Program-made: the position numbers and the translations under genes | Notes under the pieces: model-generated | Seen by the model: the letters and a program-made list of their open reading frames with translations, nothing else | Databases searched by the model: none | What the model was told of the DNA's origin: nothing | Assembly: GCA_024681875.1 (NCBI GenBank) | Contig: JAILAA010000085.1 | Span: 1 to 36,090 of the forward strand | Length of the DNA stretch: 36,090 bases | Source of the DNA: Prevotella sp. | GTDB taxonomy: Bacteria; Bacteroidota; Bacteroidia; Bacteroidales; Bacteroidaceae | Direction of reading: 5' to 3' | Part shown: positions 14,734 through 23,836 of the stretch, in pieces | Layout of the letters: the number at the start of each line of letters is the position of its first letter | Position numbering within the stretch: position 1 is the stretch's first letter

Positions 14734-17403
14734 ATGAGGAGACTGGCACTGACAGTATTATTCGCTATTCACTTTTCATTATTCATTAGTGAAGCGCAGA
14801 CGTTGTGGTACGACAAACCGGCGCAGACCTGGACGCAGGCCCTGCCCATCGGCAATGGCTCGATGGGTGCAATGGTCTTTGGCACACCTGCCGTCGAGCA
14901 CATCCAGCTGAACGAGGAAACACTATGGGCTGGTCGTCCTAACCAGGTGCTCAACCCCGAGGCGCGCGAATACCTGCCGCAGGTGCGACAGCTCATTTTC
15001 GAGGGGCGTTATCGCGAAGCGGAGCTGCTGGCCAACGAGAAAGTGATGCCCGTAGGTGCGGGCCAGAACATGGGAATGCCGTTCCAGCCTTTTGGTGATG
15101 TCTATGTGGCGCAGCCCGGCCATACGGCCTATAGCGGCTATGAGAGGCTGCTTGACCTTAATGAAGCGCGACACATAGTGCGTTATACCGTCGACGGCGT
15201 GCAGTATGAGCGCGAGGCCTTGGCACCACTGGGGAGCAAGGTGGTGGTCGTGCGCTTCACGGCCTCGCAGCCGGGTAAAGTGACCTTTACTGCTTCGATG
15301 ACTACACCGCACGACAATCCGCTGAGGGGGGTGATCTCTACCACCCCGCCCTTCGGGCACCCCTCCTCCCAGGAGGAGGGGAGTGGATGTGCCATACCCA
15401 CTGTTTCCAGTGCCGTGTTTGTGCATGGCGTTACGGGGAAACATGAAGGTTTGAAGAGTAGCGTTCGTTTTATGGGGCTGATGGCAGTGCAGGCCTGTGG
15501 CGGAACGGTGAGTCAGGCTGATGGCCAGCTTAGTGTCGTAGGTGCTGATGAGGCTACGCTTTTCATCACCGTAGGCAGCAATGTTGTCAGCTACAACGAC
15601 ATCTCTGGTGACGAAGAGCTGCAGAGTCGCCAGCGTCTTATGGAGGCTATGGCCCTGGGCTACGACGGGCTGAAGTTGCGTCATAGCCAAATCTATCACC
15701 AGTTGTTCGACCGCGTCCGTCTGGACCTGGGTGCCGACAGCGTTTCCTGTTCAGTGCCCACAAACCTCCGGCTGGCGGGCACCCGTCAAGAAAGTCAGAA
15801 CGAGGTGGACAACGGCCTTATCGAAACCTATTTTCAGTATGGCCGCTACCTGCTCATCTGTTCCTCTCAGCCTGATAACATCAACCCCGCCAACCTTCAG
15901 GGGCTTTGGAACGACCGCATGTTGCCCTCTTGGGACTCGAAATACACTACGAACATCAATCTGGAGATGAACTACTGGCCAGCCGAAGTTACCAATCTGA
16001 CAGAGCTGAACGGTCCGTTGTTCCGTCTCATCAGCGAGGTGAGCCAGACAGGGCGCGAGACGGCACGCGACATGTATGGCGCCGACGGCTGGGTGCTGCA
16101 CCACAACACTGACCAGTGGCGTATCACCGGTCCTGTCGACCATGCCGCCACTGGCCTTTGGCCAATGGGCGGCGCGTGGCTCTGTCGCCATCTGTGGGAG
16201 CATTACCTCTATACGCTCGATGTTGACTTCCTGCGCAGTGTCTTTCCTATCATGGTCGACGCCGCACGTTTCTACAGCCAGATACTTGTCGAGGATCCTT
16301 CTCACCTCTCACCTCTCACCTCTCGCCCCTATTTAGTCGTTTGTCCTGGCGAGTCGCCCGAACATGGTGGCCAAGGTCACGGCAGCTCGCTCGATGCTGG
16401 TGTGACGATGGACAATCAGCTTGTCAGTGAGCTGTTCAACGAAGTGCTGCAGGCAGCAGAAGAGACCCACCCCCAACCCCTCCCTGTAGGGAGGGGAGCA
16501 ATTACCTCTTCTGCAGAAAAGTCGGGCGTGCAAGCATTTTCCTCCCCTCCCTACAGGGAGGGGCAGGGGGAGGGTCTTCTTCTCCTCGACACCCTCCGCA
16601 GCCAGCTTTCCCAACTCCCCCCGATGCAGGTAGGCCGCTGGGGACAGCTACAGGAGTGGCTCGACGATCTGGATGACCCGCAGGATGACCACCGGCATTT
16701 CTCGCACCTCTACGGTCTGTTCCCCTCTAACCAGATATCGCCCTACCGCACTCCGCGCTTGTGGCAGGCAGCCCGCACGTCGCTTCAGGCGCGTGGCGAT
16801 GTGTCTACAGGCTGGAGCATGGGATGGAAAGTGTGTGCATGGGCCCGTCTGCTTGACGGCGACCACGCCTACAAACTCATTCAGGACCAGCTGACGCTCA
16901 CTGCCGATACCTTTCTCATCGTTGGCACTACGAAGCAGCGTGGCGGCACCTATCCCAACCTGTTAGACGCCCATCCTCCGTTCCAAATTGATGGTAACTT
17001 CGGCTGCACCGCAGGCATTGCCGAGATGTTGCTACAGAGTTACGACGGTTTTGTCTTTCTCTTGCCAGCATTGCCTGCCGCTTGGCCTGAGGGCTGCATC
17101 ACGGGGTTGAGGGCACGTGGCGGCTTCGAAGTGGATATGAACTGGAAGAACGGTCACCTTACGCAAGCTGTCATCCGCTCTGCACAGGGAGGCGTCTGTC
17201 GTTTGCGCTCCTTGGTGCCGCTCAAGGGTAAGGGACTGCGTAACGCACGAGGTAAAAATCCTAACGCGGCTTTTACTGTGACGCCTGTGGCCGAGCCCGT
17301 CGTCAGCCCTGACGCCGAGCTGAATCCTGTCCGTTTACCCAAGACCTATGTCTATGATTTGATTACACAGCCTGGCGGCGAGTATATGCTGGTCGGTTAT
17401 TAA
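14734..17403 (+). CDS. Secreted GH95 family alpha-L-fucosidase / alpha-L-galactosidase
   Basis: The 889-residue product has a signal peptide ([22 protein letters not shown]). The N-terminal beta-domain opens with [16 protein letters not shown] and LNEETLWAG, the GH95 hallmarks. In the (alpha/alpha)6 part, Asn407 and Asn409 ([11 protein letters not shown]), Glu641 (LQEW, before [14 protein letters not shown]) and Asp753 (QIDGNFG) match the active-site residues I recall for the bifidobacterial AfcA enzyme. All are present, so activity is likely. Family members remove alpha-L-fucose or alpha-L-galactose; BT1010 removes L-galactose from RG-II, which suits the neighbours. Three in-frame inserts occur: element D, a TCTCACC tract and element E. 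Conserved flanks continue after each. It is the last gene of the cluster and is followed by a terminator. Confidence 0.92.
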   Translation: MRRLALTVLFAIHFSLFISEAQTLWYDKPAQTWTQALPIGNGSMGAMVFGTPAVEHIQLNEETLWAGRPNQVLNPEAREYLPQVRQLIFEGRYREAELLANEKVMPVGAGQNMGMPFQPFGDVYVAQPGHTAYSGYERLLDLNEARHIVRYTVDGVQYEREALAPLGSKVVVVRFTASQPGKVTFTASMTTPHDNPLRGVISTTPPFGHPSSQEEGSGCAIPTVSSAVFVHGVTGKHEGLKSSVRFMGLMAVQACGGTVSQADGQLSVVGADEATLFITVGSNVVSYNDISGDEELQSRQRLMEAMALGYDGLKLRHSQIYHQLFDRVRLDLGADSVSCSVPTNLRLAGTRQESQNEVDNGLIETYFQYGRYLLICSSQPDNINPANLQGLWNDRMLPSWDSKYTTNINLEMNYWPAEVTNLTELNGPLFRLISEVSQTGRETARDMYGADGWVLHHNTDQWRITGPVDHAATGLWPMGGAWLCRHLWEHYLYTLDVDFLRSVFPIMVDAARFYSQILVEDPSHLSPLTSRPYLVVCPGESPEHGGQGHGSSLDAGVTMDNQLVSELFNEVLQAAEETHPQPLPVGRGAITSSAEKSGVQAFSSPPYREGQGEGLLLLDTLRSQLSQLPPMQVGRWGQLQEWLDDLDDPQDDHRHFSHLYGLFPSNQISPYRTPRLWQAARTSLQARGDVSTGWSMGWKVCAWARLLDGDHAYKLIQDQLTLTADTFLIVGTTKQRGGTYPNLLDAHPPFQIDGNFGCTAGIAEMLLQSYDGFVFLLPALPAAWPEGCITGLRARGGFEVDMNWKNGHLTQAVIRSAQGGVCRLRSLVPLKGKGLRNARGKNPNAAFTVTPVAEPVVSPDAELNPVRLPKTYVYDLITQPGGEYMLVGY
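15339..15386. repeat. Palindromic element D inside GH95
   Basis: A short element with inner hairpins GCCCTTCGGGC and CTCCTCCCAGGAGGAG, bounded by ACCACCCC and GGGGAGTGG. It encodes [16 protein letters not shown] at about residues 202-218, in frame within the N-terminal beta-domain. Confidence 0.75.
16300..16327. repeat. Heptanucleotide tract TCTCACC, four units
   Basis: Three perfect TCTCACC units and a fourth, TCTCGCC, encode SHLSPLTSR in the GH95 catalytic domain between ILVEDP and PYLVVCPGE. Confidence 0.85.
16463..16577. repeat. Palindromic element E inside GH95
   Basis: The ends AGACCCACCCCCAACCCC and CAGGGGGAGGGTCT are inverted. Each side holds its own hairpin, CCCCTCCCTGTAGGGAGGGG on the left and CCCCTCCCTACAGGGAGGGG on the right; these two are complements of each other. 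It encodes about 38 residues in frame between [10 protein letters not shown] and LLDTLRSQL of the catalytic domain. Confidence 0.85.
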
Positions 17404-17404
17404 A

Positions 17405-17442
17405 AAATGCGACTCAGATATTTCAATAACTGAGTCGCATTT
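17405..17442. terminator. Bidirectional intrinsic terminator between convergent genes
   Basis: Perfect 13-bp arms AAATGCGACTCAG (17405-17417) and CTGAGTCGCATTT (17430-17442) with a 12-base loop. T-rich sequence follows on both strands. It lies between the GH95 stop and the stop of the flavoprotein gene. Confidence 0.85.
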
Positions 17443-17452
17443 CCTTGTTGTT

Positions 17453-18070
17453 CTATCTGATGAAATTAGTCCAGACGCGCCGCTCCTCATCCGGATGGCC
17501 GTCGCTCGCCACGTTGAGGCGCTTCAGCATCCATGCCATGTTGCGCCCTAAGGTGCGCATCGTCTGCATACCTTCTTCGTCGAGCTGTGCCTGTCCTGGC
17601 GTCTGTCCGTAGACCATATTCCAGTATTGCGAGCTGACCAGCGGCATGTTCATCATCGTGAAATACTTGTTCAGCCGGTCGAATGCAGCCGAGGCACCGC
17701 CACGACGGCATACTACGACGCTGGCTCCTGGCTTGAACTTCAGGTCGGGACCAAGGGAGTAGAATACGCGGTCAAGCAGGGCACATAGTGAGCCGTTGGG
17801 TCCGCCATAATAGACCGGTGAGCCGATGACGAGGCCGTCGATGCCGTCCTTGACGGCACGTAGTATTCTGTAATATAGGTCATCGTTGAACGTGCACTTG
17901 CCCGTTCTGCCACACATGCCGCAAGCGATGCAACCCTGCACGGCACGCTTTCCTATACTGATGATCTCGGTGTCGATATCCTCGGCATTCAGCGTACGGG
18001 CCACCTCGCTCAAGGCGTGGAACGTATTACCGTTGTCGCGCGGACTTCCGTTAATCAGCAGAACTTTCAT
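17453..18070 (-). CDS. Flavodoxin-fold NAD(P)H oxidoreductase with iron-sulfur-type cysteine motif
   Basis: A 205-residue cytoplasmic flavoprotein. The start MKVLLINGSPRDNGNT is the FMN phosphate-binding loop, and GLVIGSPVYYGGPNGSLCALLDR is the typical second flavin region. Cys47, Cys50, Cys53 and Cys59 form CX2CX2CX5C, matching the compact [4Fe-4S] motif of iron-sulfur flavoproteins (Isf). Electron transfer or quinone/xenobiotic reduction is likely; the substrate is unknown. It begins 6 bp after the stop of the lipoprotein gene, so it appears to be the last gene of the TonB-receptor operon. A plain FMN reductase without a cluster cannot be excluded. Confidence 0.85.
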   Translation of the reverse strand: MKVLLINGSPRDNGNTFHALSEVARTLNAEDIDTEIISIGKRAVQGCIACGMCGRTGKCTFNDDLYYRILRAVKDGIDGLVIGSPVYYGGPNGSLCALLDRVFYSLGPDLKFKPGASVVVCRRGGASAAFDRLNKYFTMMNMPLVSSQYWNMVYGQTPGQAQLDEEGMQTMRTLGRNMAWMLKRLNVASDGHPDEERRVWTNFIR

Positions 18071-18076
18071 ATTATT

Positions 18077-19867
18077 CTACTCAGTTTTTCCGTTGAGTGA
18101 GTAGATATATGCCTTTTTCGAGGAAGTCTCGTAGGTAGTCTTGTATTTCGTAAGTTTTCCACAAAGAACCACCTTGTCGCCTACAGCCACCTGGCCACAG
18201 CCGTCAGTCCAGACCTTGTTGCCTAGCCAGTAGATGCCATAAGCCTCAAAGTCTTTGGCAGGATCGTCGTTGAACTTTCCGTCGTCGGAAATCCAGAAGG
18301 TGCCCGTGCCGTGCTCTGCATCAAAGGTGTAGACAATCTTCGAGACGATGCCCGTTACATACACATCGTCGGCACCAGAAGCGTCAATATAGCTGATGGC
18401 CTGGGCAATGTTGAAGGGGTTCTCGAGGGTTCCAGGATCGGCAGTTGGCGTGCTGCCTCCCTTCTTCAGGGACACGAGCCAGTTTTCCTTGTTGGCAAAT
18501 TCTGGCGTGGTGCCATTGTAATAGACAACCTTGCCACAGACCATGACCTCGTCGCCCACCTCAATCTGCTGCTGGCCTTCCGTCCATGGTTGCCCATCGA
18601 AGAAGTAACTACCGTAGACAGTAAACACGTTGGCTTCCTCACCGTTGTCGGAGATGTTGTAGGTGGCGGTGCCTTTCTCTGCGTTGTAGGTGTACTTGAT
18701 GCTGGAGATCTTGCCCTTGACAAAGACTTCGGCATCAGACTTCACGTTGTTGCCCAAGGCCGTGGTGTAGCTGAGCACCTCGGCCACGGTGAACGGGTCG
18801 TCGGCACGAAATCCGTGGGGTTGTGTAAAGGCACTCTGCTTGATGCTGTATGCCATCTCGGTGGTATTGGTCTTCTGCTTGTCTTCATCATATGAGCTGG
18901 AGCTGAAAGAAATCTTGGCAATGCGCAGTGCACCGGTGTTGGGAGCCACGTTGAAGCAGAAAATAGCCGTGTCGGCAGGATTCTGTTCGAAGATGGTCTT
19001 TATGCCAGGGATGTACTTGGTGTCGGAGTAGGTGATCCATGACTTGGCCTCGTCGTCGATTTCGAAGAATGCTCCGCTTCCCTTGTAGGCAACCTTCACC
19101 TCTACGGGGCCGCCATCAATACCGACCTCAGTGTCTTTGGAAACAATCTTTAGCAACGACTTTACAATATTGATAACAGTGACATCCACCAGCTCGACGG
19201 TGCCGTTATAAGTAGTCTTCGGTCCTTCTACGGTGATGATGTCGCCTACCTCAAACTTCCATCCGTTTTCACCGCTGATGGGAGTATTGCCTTTCTTTCC
19301 TTCCTTGTCAAGGGTGCCGTAGATGTAGACGGTGCCAGTGGCATCCTGCAGATGCCAGTTGCCATACTTGTTGTCGGGGTCGTCGATACAGGTACCGGTG
19401 ACGCGGAAGTTCTTTCCGTCGGGAGCTTCAAGCACCTCGGCCACGGTTGCACTACTGGCAAGCAGCAGACCTTGCCGGACAACAAGGAACTGTTTCTTGC
19501 CGTTCATACCGAAGCACACCTCGGCTTCACGTCCACCTGCAGTGGCATTGGCATGGAAGGTAACGATGGTTTCTCCTGCAGGGCCTGACAACTTGTCGAC
19601 AGTCAGCCATTCTGGGCTGTTGGGCAGGGGGGTGTAGGTAGTGTCACGTGTATTGTCTTCCTTCTTGGTAATCTTCTCGTAAAGGCCCACCAATTCCCAT
19701 TCATGGGCAGCCTTGACCGTAATGCTTACATCGCCGCCATCAGTAGAAATTGTCGCAAAGGTCTTGTCGAGGGTAATATCGGAGAACTGACCTACAGGTT
19801 CATCTTCCGAACAGCCCACCATCAGTAGGGCAGAGAGGACTGCGCCAAAAATATATCTCATTTTCAT
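18077..19867 (-). CDS. Surface-type lipoprotein with BACON and repeated OB-like domains
   Basis: The 596-residue product has a lipoprotein signal peptide with lipobox LLMVGC, the lipidated Cys at residue 19. It is followed by SEDEP, an acidic stretch like the Bacteroidetes surface-export signal, so exposure at the cell surface is probable. Two BACON-like beta-sandwich modules (about residues 30-115 and 235-345, including the SPEWLTVDKLSGPAG region) alternate with three OB-fold-like modules (about 115-225, 360-465 and 480-590). The last two are clearly homologous to each other (TVAEVLSY/NIAQAISY, then VKGKISSIKYTY/VTGIVSKIVYTF). The modules suggest ligand binding rather than catalysis. It lies 40 bp behind the TonB receptor gene and is presumably its partner, although it is not SusD-like. 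Confidence 0.82.
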   Translation of the reverse strand: MKMRYIFGAVLSALLMVGCSEDEPVGQFSDITLDKTFATISTDGGDVSITVKAAHEWELVGLYEKITKKEDNTRDTTYTPLPNSPEWLTVDKLSGPAGETIVTFHANATAGGREAEVCFGMNGKKQFLVVRQGLLLASSATVAEVLEAPDGKNFRVTGTCIDDPDNKYGNWHLQDATGTVYIYGTLDKEGKKGNTPISGENGWKFEVGDIITVEGPKTTYNGTVELVDVTVINIVKSLLKIVSKDTEVGIDGGPVEVKVAYKGSGAFFEIDDEAKSWITYSDTKYIPGIKTIFEQNPADTAIFCFNVAPNTGALRIAKISFSSSSYDEDKQKTNTTEMAYSIKQSAFTQPHGFRADDPFTVAEVLSYTTALGNNVKSDAEVFVKGKISSIKYTYNAEKGTATYNISDNGEEANVFTVYGSYFFDGQPWTEGQQQIEVGDEVMVCGKVVYYNGTTPEFANKENWLVSLKKGGSTPTADPGTLENPFNIAQAISYIDASGADDVYVTGIVSKIVYTFDAEHGTGTFWISDDGKFNDDPAKDFEAYGIYWLGNKVWTDGCGQVAVGDKVVLCGKLTKYKTTYETSSKKAYIYSLNGKTE

Positions 19868-19907
19868 AATCCTTTGTCTTTTGTTTTGTTGCTTTGCCTG
19901 CTATTAC

Positions 19908-22900
19908 TTATTTAATCTCGGAAATGATGACCGAGCGCGAGATCTGCTCATCGTTCATGTACATGTAGTCGACACCGCCCTTCGAGTCCTTGACGAGCTG
20001 TGAGGCAGGCACGCCGTACTCGTTGACGAGGATGTCGTAGACGTTCTGTGCGCGTTCGCTGGCCAGCTTGGCGTTACCCTCTACGGTACCCGTCTGTTTG
20101 TCGGCATAGCCGGTGACGCTGTACTTCTTGTCGGGTGTGGCCTTCATCATGTTGGCCATGGTAGCCAGATTGAATTTCTCGCGGTTGACCACGTCGGTAG
20201 TGTTGACGTTGAAGTTGACCAGATAGGGGAAGGTGACGATGCGGCTGTTGTCGACGGTGACAACTTCCTTCTCGGGCTTGCGGTTCTGCAAGTCGTTGAC
20301 CTGGCTGCGCAGGCGGTTGATTTCGTCGTTCAAGCGGTTGATTTCGCTGTTGTCCTTCACATAGACCGTCTTCTCCTTCACGTCGCTGTTGTCGCATCCG
20401 CAGTCGTCGCGCTTCTTGCCTTCGAACATGTATTTCACGCCGATACTGGCATACCAGCACTGGCCGATAGCGTAGTTGGGAACCCAGGTCTTGGTATTGC
20501 CGTTGACGGCCTTAGGCGTAGAGAACACGGGATAGCCGGCGTCATCTGTATACTCATACTTCAGGATGCGGCCCTCATTCAGTTTGTCATTCATATATCT
20601 GCTGACACCCCATGAAGAGTCAAAGAAATTGAGCACATTCTTCACGTCTAAGGAGAGCTGCAGGTCGTGTGATGTCTTGCCCACGTTGATGCAGAAGTCA
20701 TGCTTGTAGGCAAAGTCGAGACGGTGTACCCAGGGATTATAGACGCTGTATGCCTCAGCATACTCGCCCTGATGGTTCTTCAGATAGCTGTCGTGGTGGA
20801 CATAATCCATGAAGCGTACTGCATCATCCTTACTGGTGAACTTGAACTCACCATCAGCCACCTCTCTGTCGGTAGGGATATAGAGTGCATCATAGCTGTA
20901 GCCATCGCCGTTCATGTCGTTGGTGAGCATGTAGCTGTAGTTGTAGCCGCCCTGCCATGTCTCGTAGATGAACGAGTAGTGGTTGCCGCACTTGTCGTTG
21001 AGTGTAGCCGAGGCCACGAAGCGGTTAGGCGTGACATACTGTGAATTATGCAGCTTGATGTTGTTGGGGCCTTCGTAGGTGGGCACATAGGTGAAAGCAC
21101 TCTCGGCTGCAGAGCCGGGCATACCGGTAATCTCCTTGTTTACGGTGTGTGTGTAGGCTGCCATCAGGTTCATCCATTCGAAGGGCTGAGCCGTAACGGT
21201 GACGTTGCCAATCCAACCGTAGCCCTTGCTTGTATTCTCCAGCATGAAAGCCTTCGTGCCGCTGCGGAAATCGGAAGGATAGATGGGACGGTTGTCGGCA
21301 CCTTGCCAGCGGGCAAAGCCCTCGACGGGCAGGATGCTCCAGTCGGAGATGCAGCGGTCATTCAGCATTTTGTTGAAGATGAACTCACCAGTGATGGAGA
21401 GGGGGAAGCTGACGGGCAGCTGGTAGTCGACGGCAATGGACGACTTCCACACCTGTGGCATCTTGAAGTCCTTGTCAACAGCTGAGATGCTGCTGGGCTT
21501 AGTGCCATCCTCAGGCCTCACAGTCATGGGATAGCCCATGGCGGCCAGCTTCTCTTGCAGCTGGGCAATGCTGGTGGTCATGCCGCCGTTGGCTTTGTTG
21601 AACTGCTGCAGGATGTCGCTCACGCTTTCATACTTGGCCTTCACTGCGTCAGGCAAATACTGGTATTTGGTGGAAGGACCAATCTGTGCCTGATACTGCA
21701 CCATGCCGCTATTGGTGGGCATGTTGGTGAAGAACACCAGAGGCAGACGGCCTGAGAACAGACCGGTGCCGCCACGCACCTTCAGCGACTTGTCGCCAAA
21801 GACATCGTAGGTGAAGCCCACACGGGGTGAGAATGTGATTGTACTGCTGGGCCAGGTGCCGGTGTCGATGTGGCGGCCGTTGTAGTTCAGGTCGTAGATG
21901 GCTTTGTTGGTCATCAGGTCGCTATTGATGAAAAACAGCCCGTCGATACGCGTGCCGAAGGTGAGCTTGAACTTGTCACTTACCTGCCAGTCATCTTGAG
22001 CATAGACGCCCAGCTTGTTGCTCTGTACGCGGGCAGCTGGCTTTGATTCGCCGTCGTAGCCGTAGGTAAGGCATACGACTTCAGGTGTGGCTTGGTTGAG
22101 GAAGTCGTCAAGACTCTTGTAGCGGAAATAACCCGTACCGTTGCGCATATACTGGTTGTCGGCCATTTGGTACTCATAGTTCACGCCACCCATGATCTTG
22201 TGTTTGCCAAGGTAGTAGGTGATGTCGTCCTTCACGTTCCATACGGTGTTATGCACGGCATTGTTCCATGTGAAGAGCTCGTAGCCCAGAGCCATGTAGA
22301 TGGCGTTATTATCCGAGCCGTCAAGTATGTCGACGAAGGGGAATTCTGATGAGTTGGTGTCGCGGATGTCATCAAGCTTGGAGTAAGTGGCCAGGAACTG
22401 GTTTGAGAGCTTGTCAGTGAGGCGGCTGTTCAGGTCGAGCGAAACACTGTGCACCAGGTTGTCCATTGAGTACATCGAGTTGGCAAACGACATGGAGTAT
22501 TGCGAGGTGCGGCTGTAGGGAGAACGTGTGCCGCCGTCCATCGAAGAGGCGTTGGGGCCGTTCCAGATGGTGTTCTTCGTGTAGTTGTAGCGCAGGGCCA
22601 GATGGTGCTTGTCATTGATATTCCAATCCAGACGGGCCAAGGCCTTATAATTGCTCTGGTCAGCAGGGAAGTCGGAATAGGAACCTGTGTCATAGCCCCA
22701 CTGCTGCTTTGCGAACTGCCGTACTGTCTCGAGGTCGTTGAGGGTGGTGCGTGAGATGTTCTGAGTCACGTCGTACTGGCCGTCTTCGGAACCGCGCCAG
22801 CGAACAGCCACTGTGGGCGTTTTAATCATCTCACCGCTAACAAAGAAGAACAGTTTGTCCTTGATGATGGGACCTCCCAAAGTCATTCCATAAGTGGTGC

Positions 22901-23720
22901 TTTGGTCTTTGTCGCGCCCGCTACCCAGCTGAACGCGATTAATGGCGTCGCCTCGCATGTTCTCGTTGCGGTGGTAGGCGTAGGCCGTGCCCTTGAAGGT
23001 GTTGGTACCCGACTTTGTGATGGCGTTGACGCCGCCGCCGATGAAGTTGGTCTGACGCACGTCGTAAGGTGAGATGACCACCTGCAACTCCTCAATGGCG
23101 TCGAGTGAGACGGGATTGCCGCCGCCGGGCAGTTTGTCACTCAGACCAAAGTTGTTATTGAAGTTTGCACCGTCAATGGTAAAGTTGGCAGTACGTCCGT
23201 CGGTACCGGCAAAGCTCATACCATTGCCGCCGTAGGGCGAGAGGCGTGTCACATCGGTGATGCTGCGGCTCACTGTAGGCATGTTCAGAATTTGCTGACT
23301 GGTGATATTGGTGGCAGCACCTGTTTTCTCAACCGAGAATTTCGAAGCCTTGCCCGTCACCACTACCTCTGCCAGGTCGGTAGTGTTGTCTGCCAGCCAT
23401 ACCGGCAGGTTGTAGGTCTCGGCCAGCTGCAGCGTGATGTTGCGCAGAATTTTCGTCTGGCTTCCGATGTAGCTGACAGTAACAGAGTAAGGTCCGCCGG
23501 GACGCATACCATTGATGGAGAATAAACCATTCAAGTTGGTCACTGCGGTGTAGCGTGTGCCCGAAGGCTCATGAACGGCCACTACCGTGGCACCGATGAT
23601 TTCCTCACCACTGCCTTCGAGTGTCACCTTGCCGGCCATACTCGACGTAGTCACCTGTGCCATAGTGCCCAGCGTCAGCGTGAGCAACATGGCAACGAGT
23701 AGAAAGAATCTCTTTTGCAT
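19908..23720 (-). CDS. Oar-like TonB-dependent outer-membrane receptor fused to an OmpA-type domain
   Basis: The 1270-residue product has a signal peptide (MQKRFFLLVAMLLTLTLG, TMAQ) and a carboxypeptidase-regulatory-like domain at about 25-115 (ATVVAVHEPSGTRYTAVTNL). A plug domain from about 120 holds LAEVVVTGKASKF and the sequence FTIDGANFNNNFGLSDKLPG. A long beta-barrel runs to about residue 1090. After EGKKRDDCGCD comes a coiled-coil linker (INRLNDEINRLRSQVNDL). The C-terminus (about 1150-1270) is OmpA-like: NFNVNTTDV, TGYADKQTG and LASERAQNVYDIL retain the Asp and Arg that bind diaminopimelate in peptidoglycan. It is not SusC-like and has no SusD neighbour. The fusion would anchor a TonB-dependent transporter to the cell wall. 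It heads an operon with the lipoprotein and flavoprotein. Confidence 0.88.
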   Translation of the reverse strand: MQKRFFLLVAMLLTLTLGTMAQVTTSSMAGKVTLEGSGEEIIGATVVAVHEPSGTRYTAVTNLNGLFSINGMRPGGPYSVTVSYIGSQTKILRNITLQLAETYNLPVWLADNTTDLAEVVVTGKASKFSVEKTGAATNITSQQILNMPTVSRSITDVTRLSPYGGNGMSFAGTDGRTANFTIDGANFNNNFGLSDKLPGGGNPVSLDAIEELQVVISPYDVRQTNFIGGGVNAITKSGTNTFKGTAYAYHRNENMRGDAINRVQLGSGRDKDQSTTYGMTLGGPIIKDKLFFFVSGEMIKTPTVAVRWRGSEDGQYDVTQNISRTTLNDLETVRQFAKQQWGYDTGSYSDFPADQSNYKALARLDWNINDKHHLALRYNYTKNTIWNGPNASSMDGGTRSPYSRTSQYSMSFANSMYSMDNLVHSVSLDLNSRLTDKLSNQFLATYSKLDDIRDTNSSEFPFVDILDGSDNNAIYMALGYELFTWNNAVHNTVWNVKDDITYYLGKHKIMGGVNYEYQMADNQYMRNGTGYFRYKSLDDFLNQATPEVVCLTYGYDGESKPAARVQSNKLGVYAQDDWQVSDKFKLTFGTRIDGLFFINSDLMTNKAIYDLNYNGRHIDTGTWPSSTITFSPRVGFTYDVFGDKSLKVRGGTGLFSGRLPLVFFTNMPTNSGMVQYQAQIGPSTKYQYLPDAVKAKYESVSDILQQFNKANGGMTTSIAQLQEKLAAMGYPMTVRPEDGTKPSSISAVDKDFKMPQVWKSSIAVDYQLPVSFPLSITGEFIFNKMLNDRCISDWSILPVEGFARWQGADNRPIYPSDFRSGTKAFMLENTSKGYGWIGNVTVTAQPFEWMNLMAAYTHTVNKEITGMPGSAAESAFTYVPTYEGPNNIKLHNSQYVTPNRFVASATLNDKCGNHYSFIYETWQGGYNYSYMLTNDMNGDGYSYDALYIPTDREVADGEFKFTSKDDAVRFMDYVHHDSYLKNHQGEYAEAYSVYNPWVHRLDFAYKHDFCINVGKTSHDLQLSLDVKNVLNFFDSSWGVSRYMNDKLNEGRILKYEYTDDAGYPVFSTPKAVNGNTKTWVPNYAIGQCWYASIGVKYMFEGKKRDDCGCDNSDVKEKTVYVKDNSEINRLNDEINRLRSQVNDLQNRKPEKEVVTVDNSRIVTFPYLVNFNVNTTDVVNREKFNLATMANMMKATPDKKYSVTGYADKQTGTVEGNAKLASERAQNVYDILVNEYGVPASQLVKDSKGGVDYMYMNDEQISRSVIISEIK

Positions 23721-23751
23721 ATGATTAAAAATAATTAATAGTTTTCGAGCG

Positions 23752-23759
23752 CAAATTTA
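23752..23759 (-). promoter_or_regulatory. -7 element for the TonB-receptor operon
   Basis: On the minus strand TAAATTTG matches TAnnTTTG, 31 bp before the ATG at 23718-23720. No firm -33 element was seen. Confidence 0.55.
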
Positions 23760-23836
23760 AGAAAAATTACTTAAACGGAAGTGTTTTTCGTGTTTTTTTT
23801 CTGTTCTGCCACAAATAGATGACTTGTTTTCAGACG

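Noticed and set aside
15339..16577. GH95 gene as a pseudogene because of its inserts
   Set aside because: All inserts keep the frame, and the active-site residues Asn407, Asn409, Glu641 and Asp753 are present.
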